Shown: positions 61,198-64,000 of the stretch, one piece after another | Numbering within the stretch: position 1 is the stretch's first letter | Layout: each line of letters opens with the position of its first letter | Assembly: GCF_037055355.1 (NCBI RefSeq) | Contig: NZ_CP146350.1 | Location: forward strand, 8,703,001 to 8,767,000 | DNA length: 64,000 nt | Source: Streptomyces sp. DG1A-41 | GTDB taxonomy: Bacteria; Actinomycetota; Actinomycetes; Streptomycetales; Streptomycetaceae | Direction of reading: 5' to 3' | Made by a program: the position numbers and the translations under genes | Notes under the pieces: generated by a model | The model's input: the letters and a program-made list of their open reading frames with translations, nothing else | Database searches by the model: none | What the model was told of the DNA's origin: nothing

Positions 61198-62178
61198 TCA
61201 CCTGGACCGGGGGAGGCCGGCGAGCCAGTCCGTCAGGAGCCGGTTGGTCTCCACGGGGCGTTCCTGCTGGAGGAAGTGCCCGCAGCCGTCGAGGATGTGA
61301 GAAGCCGTCAGTCCGGGCAGGGTGGCCGGGTACGCCTCGATCGCGTCGGCCAGCCAGGTCGTGGACGCGTCCAGGCCGCCGCCGATGAACAGCGACGGCT
61401 GCGTGACGGGGGCGCCGGCGAAATCCGCCAGGTCCTGCCAGTCCCGGTCCATGTTCCGGTAGCGGTTCAGGGCGCCGGTCATCCCCGTGCGTTCGAACTC
61501 CCCGGCGTAGACGTCGAGGTCGGCCTCGCTCAGCCAGTGCGGCAGCCGGCCGACGGGGAACCGGTCGCGCAGCGTCCCTCCGCGGGCGACGAAGTGAGGG
61601 TCGGCTTCGGGCATCGTGCCGGCGGACAGGGCGGCGTAGAAACCCGCGAGCCAGCCGCGTACGTCGGGCTCGATCTCCGCCTCGGCCCGGCCGGGCCGCT
61701 GGAAGTAGGAGACGTAGAACTCCTCGTCGCCGCCCATCCGCGCGAAGACCTCACTGGGCCGGGGGCCGCCGGGCGGCGTGTACGGCACGCTCAGCAGCCC
61801 CACCGCGCGGAACACCTCGGGCCGGACCAGCGCGGACGTCGCGGCGATCGTCGCACCCCAGTCGTGCCCGACGACCACCGCCGACCGCTCGCCCAGCGCC
61901 TCCACCACGGCGGCGTTGTCCTCCACCAGTTCGAGCATCCGGTAGGCGTCCACCGCCGCGGGCCGGGACGAACGCCCGTAGCCGCGGACGTCGACGGCCA
62001 CCGCGCGATAGCCCGCGGCGGCCAGGGCCGGCAGCTGATGACGCCACGCGTACCAGGACTCGGGAAACCCGTGCAGCAGCAGGACCAGCGGTCCGTCCCC
62101 CTGCTCGACGAGATGGACGCGGCCGGCCGGTGAAGGGACGAGGCGATGCGTGCGGTCGCCGGCGGACGTCTGCGACAT
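61198..62178 (-). CDS. Alpha/beta hydrolase, epoxide hydrolase-like
   Basis: A 326-residue enzyme: oxyanion motif 'LLLHGFPESWYAW', nucleophile Asp in 'VVGHDWGATIAA' (GHDWG, the epoxide-hydrolase/dehalogenase elbow), cap-domain Tyr-rich segment 'DEEFYVSYFQRPGRAE', acid and His in 'LDGCGHFLQQERP'. Typical soluble epoxide hydrolase pattern, opening epoxides to diols; haloalkane dehalogenation is less likely. ATG 62178. Monocistronic. Confidence 0.9.
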   Translation of the reverse strand: MSQTSAGDRTHRLVPSPAGRVHLVEQGDGPLVLLLHGFPESWYAWRHQLPALAAAGYRAVAVDVRGYGRSSRPAAVDAYRMLELVEDNAAVVEALGERSAVVVGHDWGATIAATSALVRPEVFRAVGLLSVPYTPPGGPRPSEVFARMGGDEEFYVSYFQRPGRAEAEIEPDVRGWLAGFYAALSAGTMPEADPHFVARGGTLRDRFPVGRLPHWLSEADLDVYAGEFERTGMTGALNRYRNMDRDWQDLADFAGAPVTQPSLFIGGGLDASTTWLADAIEAYPATLPGLTASHILDGCGHFLQQERPVETNRLLTDWLAGLPRSR

Positions 62179-62286
62179 GGATCCTCCTGCGGTCCGGAGA
62201 GTGGCGTTCGGTCCACCCGATCATCCAGCGCCCGCCGCGACGCACACGAAGCCTTTTGCCGGTCCGGCAAAAGGCGCAGCCGAGGC

Positions 62287-62781
62287 TCAGCCGTGGAACG
62301 TGATGTACCCGTTGCCGTCCTTGTCGGATCCGCTCTTGGTGTACGAGTGCACGTCGGCATAGCTGCCGGACGGCTTGTACACGTAGATCGTGTCCTTGTC
62401 GTTGTTCCACATGAAGTTGCAGTTGTCGCGGTAGACGACGTTCTTCGCGTCGGAGTCGGTCCCGTTGCCGCCGCGCAGCTTCACGTAGTCACCCGGCTGA
62501 AGGGTATGGCTCGCGGTGAAGGTGAACTTGTTCCCCGCGGCGTCCTTGACCACGTACCCCTTGAGGTTCACGGTCGTCGACCGCGAGTAGTTCTTGATCG
62601 TCAGGTACTCCTCGTCGGTGTTCCCCGTCGAGCAGCGGTTGGAGTCCCTCCCGGGAGCGTCGTACTGGATCCCGCGGATCTTCAGCGCGGAGTTGTACTC
62701 GGCGGCCTGGGCCGGAACCGCCGTCAGGGCGGCCAGGGCTCCGGCAGCGGCGGCCGTGGTGGCGACAAGGCGTATACGCAT
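62287..62781 (-). CDS. Secreted lamin-tail-domain protein
   Basis: A 164-residue secreted protein: signal peptide 1-27 ('MRIRLVATTAAAAGALAALT', cleavage after 'AQA'), then a lamin-tail (LTD)-like beta fold: 'ALKIRGIQYDAPGRD', 'DEEYLTIKNYSRSTTVNLKG', 'FTASHTLQPGDYVKLRGG', 'NNDKDTIYVYKPSGSYADVH'. LTD domains bind DNA or other ligands outside the cell; this small form is common in Streptomyces secretomes. ATG 62781 with a 'aaggggga' site. Confidence 0.85.
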   Translation of the reverse strand: MRIRLVATTAAAAGALAALTAVPAQAAEYNSALKIRGIQYDAPGRDSNRCSTGNTDEEYLTIKNYSRSTTVNLKGYVVKDAAGNKFTFTASHTLQPGDYVKLRGGNGTDSDAKNVVYRDNCNFMWNNDKDTIYVYKPSGSYADVHSYTKSGSDKDGNGYITFHG

Positions 62782-62872
62782 GGACGTTCGTCCCCCTTGA
62801 ATGGCCTTGTAGTGAAGGCCATGTGATGGTTTGGTGAAGCATCCGGATCGTACACGGTTCAAGCACGCATAA

Positions 62873-62907
62873 GGGCGGGTCCGGTGACATTGCCACCGGA
62901 CCCGCCC
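62873..62907 (-). terminator. Strong hairpin terminator of the reductase gene
   Basis: GGGCGGGTCCGGTG and its complement form a perfect 14-bp stem with a 7-nt loop, beginning 17 nt beyond the stop of the leftward ferredoxin reductase gene. It also protects the promoter of the lamin-tail gene. Confidence 0.8.
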
Positions 62908-62923
62908 ACGGGTGTTTGTGAGG

Positions 62924-64000
62924 TCAGGCGCCGCTCGCCCGCAGCATGTCCTCACGCTCGACGATCTTCACGCGCTCGCGCCCCTCGGGCTCGCCCAGCG
63001 CCTTCTCCGCGGCGTCCAGCTTGTACCAGCCCTCCCAGGTGGTGAAGCGGACGTTCCGCTCGGCGAGGAACGCGTCCACGGCCTCGGGGCCGGGGGTGGC
63101 GGGCGTGTGCAGCCGGCCGTTCGCGTAGTCGTCCAGGAGATTGGCCACCGTCTCGTTCGCGTCGCCCTTGGTGTGCCCGATGAGGCCCACCGGGCCGCGC
63201 CGGATCCAGCCGGTGACGTACGTGGACTGGAGGTGCTCGCCGGTCTCCTGCAAGACCCGCCCGCCCTTGTCGGGGACGGTGCCGGAGTCGATGTCCCAGG
63301 GCAGCTTGGGGAGTTTGTCGGACAGGTAGCCCACCGCACGGTAGACCGCGCTGACGTCCCAGGTCTTGAACGTGCTGGTGCCCTTGACGTTGCCCGTGCC
63401 GTCGAGTTCCGTGCGCTCGGTGCGCAGCCCGACGACCTTGCCGTCCTCGCCGAGGATCTCGACCGGCGACTCGAAGAAGTGCAGGAAGAGCTTGTGGGGC
63501 CGGTCGCCGACGTCGCGGATCGCCCAGTTCTCCAGGGTCTTGGCGACCATGTCGGCCTGCTTGTTGCCGCGCCGGGTCGCGATCGAGCCCTCGTCGTAGT
63601 CGATGTCCTCGGGGTCGACGATGACCTCGATGTTGGGGGAGTGGTCCAGCTCCCGCAGCTCCATCGGGCTGAACTTCGCCTGCGCCGGGCCGCGGCGGCC
63701 GAACACGTGGATCTCCTTGGCCCGGTTGGCCTTCAGGCCCTCGTAGACGTTCGCCGGGATCTCCGTCGGCAGCAGCTCGTCCGCAGTCTTGGCCAGGACG
63801 CGCGCGATGTCGAGCGCGACGTTGCCGACGCCGAGCACGGCGACCTTCTCCGCCTCCAGCGGCCAGGTGCGCGGCACGTCCGGGTGGCCGTCGTACCAGG
63901 ACACGAAGTCCGCGGCGCCGTACGAACCGTCGAGCTCGATGCCGGGGACGGACAGCGCCCGGTCGGCCATCGCGCCGGTGGCGAAGATCACGCCGTCGTA
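62924..64000 (-). CDS. NADPH-ferredoxin reductase (FprA-like), 3' part
   Basis: The frame is open to the right edge, so the N-terminal FAD-binding GxGxxG lies outside. The visible ~358 residues show 'VIFATGAMADRALSVPGIEL', the NADPH-binding 'VAVLGVGNVALDIARVLAKT', 'VFGRRGPAQAKFSPMELREL' and the C-terminal 'VTGWIRRGPVGLIGHTKGDA'. These are the marks of the adrenodoxin-reductase/FprA family, which transfers electrons from NADPH to ferredoxins for P450s and biosynthetic enzymes. Confidence 0.93.
   Translation of the reverse strand, partial: YDGVIFATGAMADRALSVPGIELDGSYGAADFVSWYDGHPDVPRTWPLEAEKVAVLGVGNVALDIARVLAKTADELLPTEIPANVYEGLKANRAKEIHVFGRRGPAQAKFSPMELRELDHSPNIEVIVDPEDIDYDEGSIATRRGNKQADMVAKTLENWAIRDVGDRPHKLFLHFFESPVEILGEDGKVVGLRTERTELDGTGNVKGTSTFKTWDVSAVYRAVGYLSDKLPKLPWDIDSGTVPDKGGRVLQETGEHLQSTYVTGWIRRGPVGLIGHTKGDANETVANLLDDYANGRLHTPATPGPEAVDAFLAERNVRFTTWEGWYKLDAAEKALGEPEGRERVKIVEREDMLRASGA

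Overview
The window is high-GC actinobacterial DNA and almost certainly chromosomal Streptomyces. Coding frames have near-saturated G/C at third positions. Start codons are often GTG, and operons frequently show ATGA/GTGA stop-start overlaps. Genus-typical genes are present: a chaplin, DUF5709, DUF5133, a PucR regulator, a SpoIIE-type phosphatase, a 20S proteasome beta subunit, HelR and ATP-grasp RiPP genes. Annotations come from reading translations and motifs by eye; no database search was run.

Layout. 1-8.5 kb: a sugar ABC importer (binding protein cut by the left edge, two permeases), a 610-aa unknown protein, a P-loop kinase, beta-phosphoglucomutase and a GH65 disaccharide phosphorylase, which together look like an uptake-plus-phosphorolysis pathway. 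8.7-13.2 kb: a polytopic membrane protein, a solitary frameshifted prcB, a Ni/Co permease, DUF5709 and a 68-aa protein. 13.3-14.0 kb: a degenerate GC-rich tandem repeat array ending against a 5'-truncated chaplin. 14.1-19.0 kb: phosphatase, acetyltransferase, oxidoreductase, an AT-richer orphan membrane protein and a DsbA/mycothiol-nitroreductase-like gene with two compensating frameshifts. 19.1-21.3 kb: helR behind a rifamycin-associated-element-like palindrome. 21.4-28.0 kb: an inositol-type catabolic operon, a LacI regulator and an orphan sugar-binding lipoprotein, with one identical 16-bp operator core in front of both outward-facing units.

28.2-33.1 kb: a VOC protein, two secreted hydrolases (one a cutinase) and a PucR regulator. 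33.2-41.6 kb: the most striking block, a probable operon of acyl-CoA carboxylase beta subunit, fatty-acyl-AMP ligase, an ACP-KS-AT-ACP-TE polyketide synthase and a Tat-exported esterase. This is the gene set and domain order of the mycobacterial mycolic-acid condensation locus (AccD4-FadD32-Pks13-Ag85), and a cutinase lies nearby as in that locus. Streptomyces are not known to make mycolates, so the product is an open question.

41.9-47 kb: aldo/keto reductase, DUF5133, a GlxA-type regulator, and a RiPP pair (63-aa precursor TgmA plus ATP-grasp ligase TgmB). 47.1-54.4 kb: a multiply frameshifted membrane gene, a three-subunit PaoABC-type molybdenum aldehyde oxidoreductase, an unknown coiled-coil protein, and remnants of an acetamidase/formamidase and a 5-formyltetrahydrofolate cyclo-ligase. 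54.4-64 kb: membrane-tethered Mrr-type nuclease, DMT transporter with divergent Lrp regulator, EF-hand protein, a four-gene Roadblock/DUF4388 cluster, epoxide-hydrolase-like enzyme, lamin-tail secreted protein, and a ferredoxin-NADP reductase cut by the right edge.

Several genes carry small indels (prcB, the DsbA-like gene, the 47-kb membrane gene, the acetamidase and the cyclo-ligase). These may be real decay or uncorrected sequencing errors; the sequence alone cannot decide, although the acetamidase and the chaplin also lack whole segments and look truly broken.
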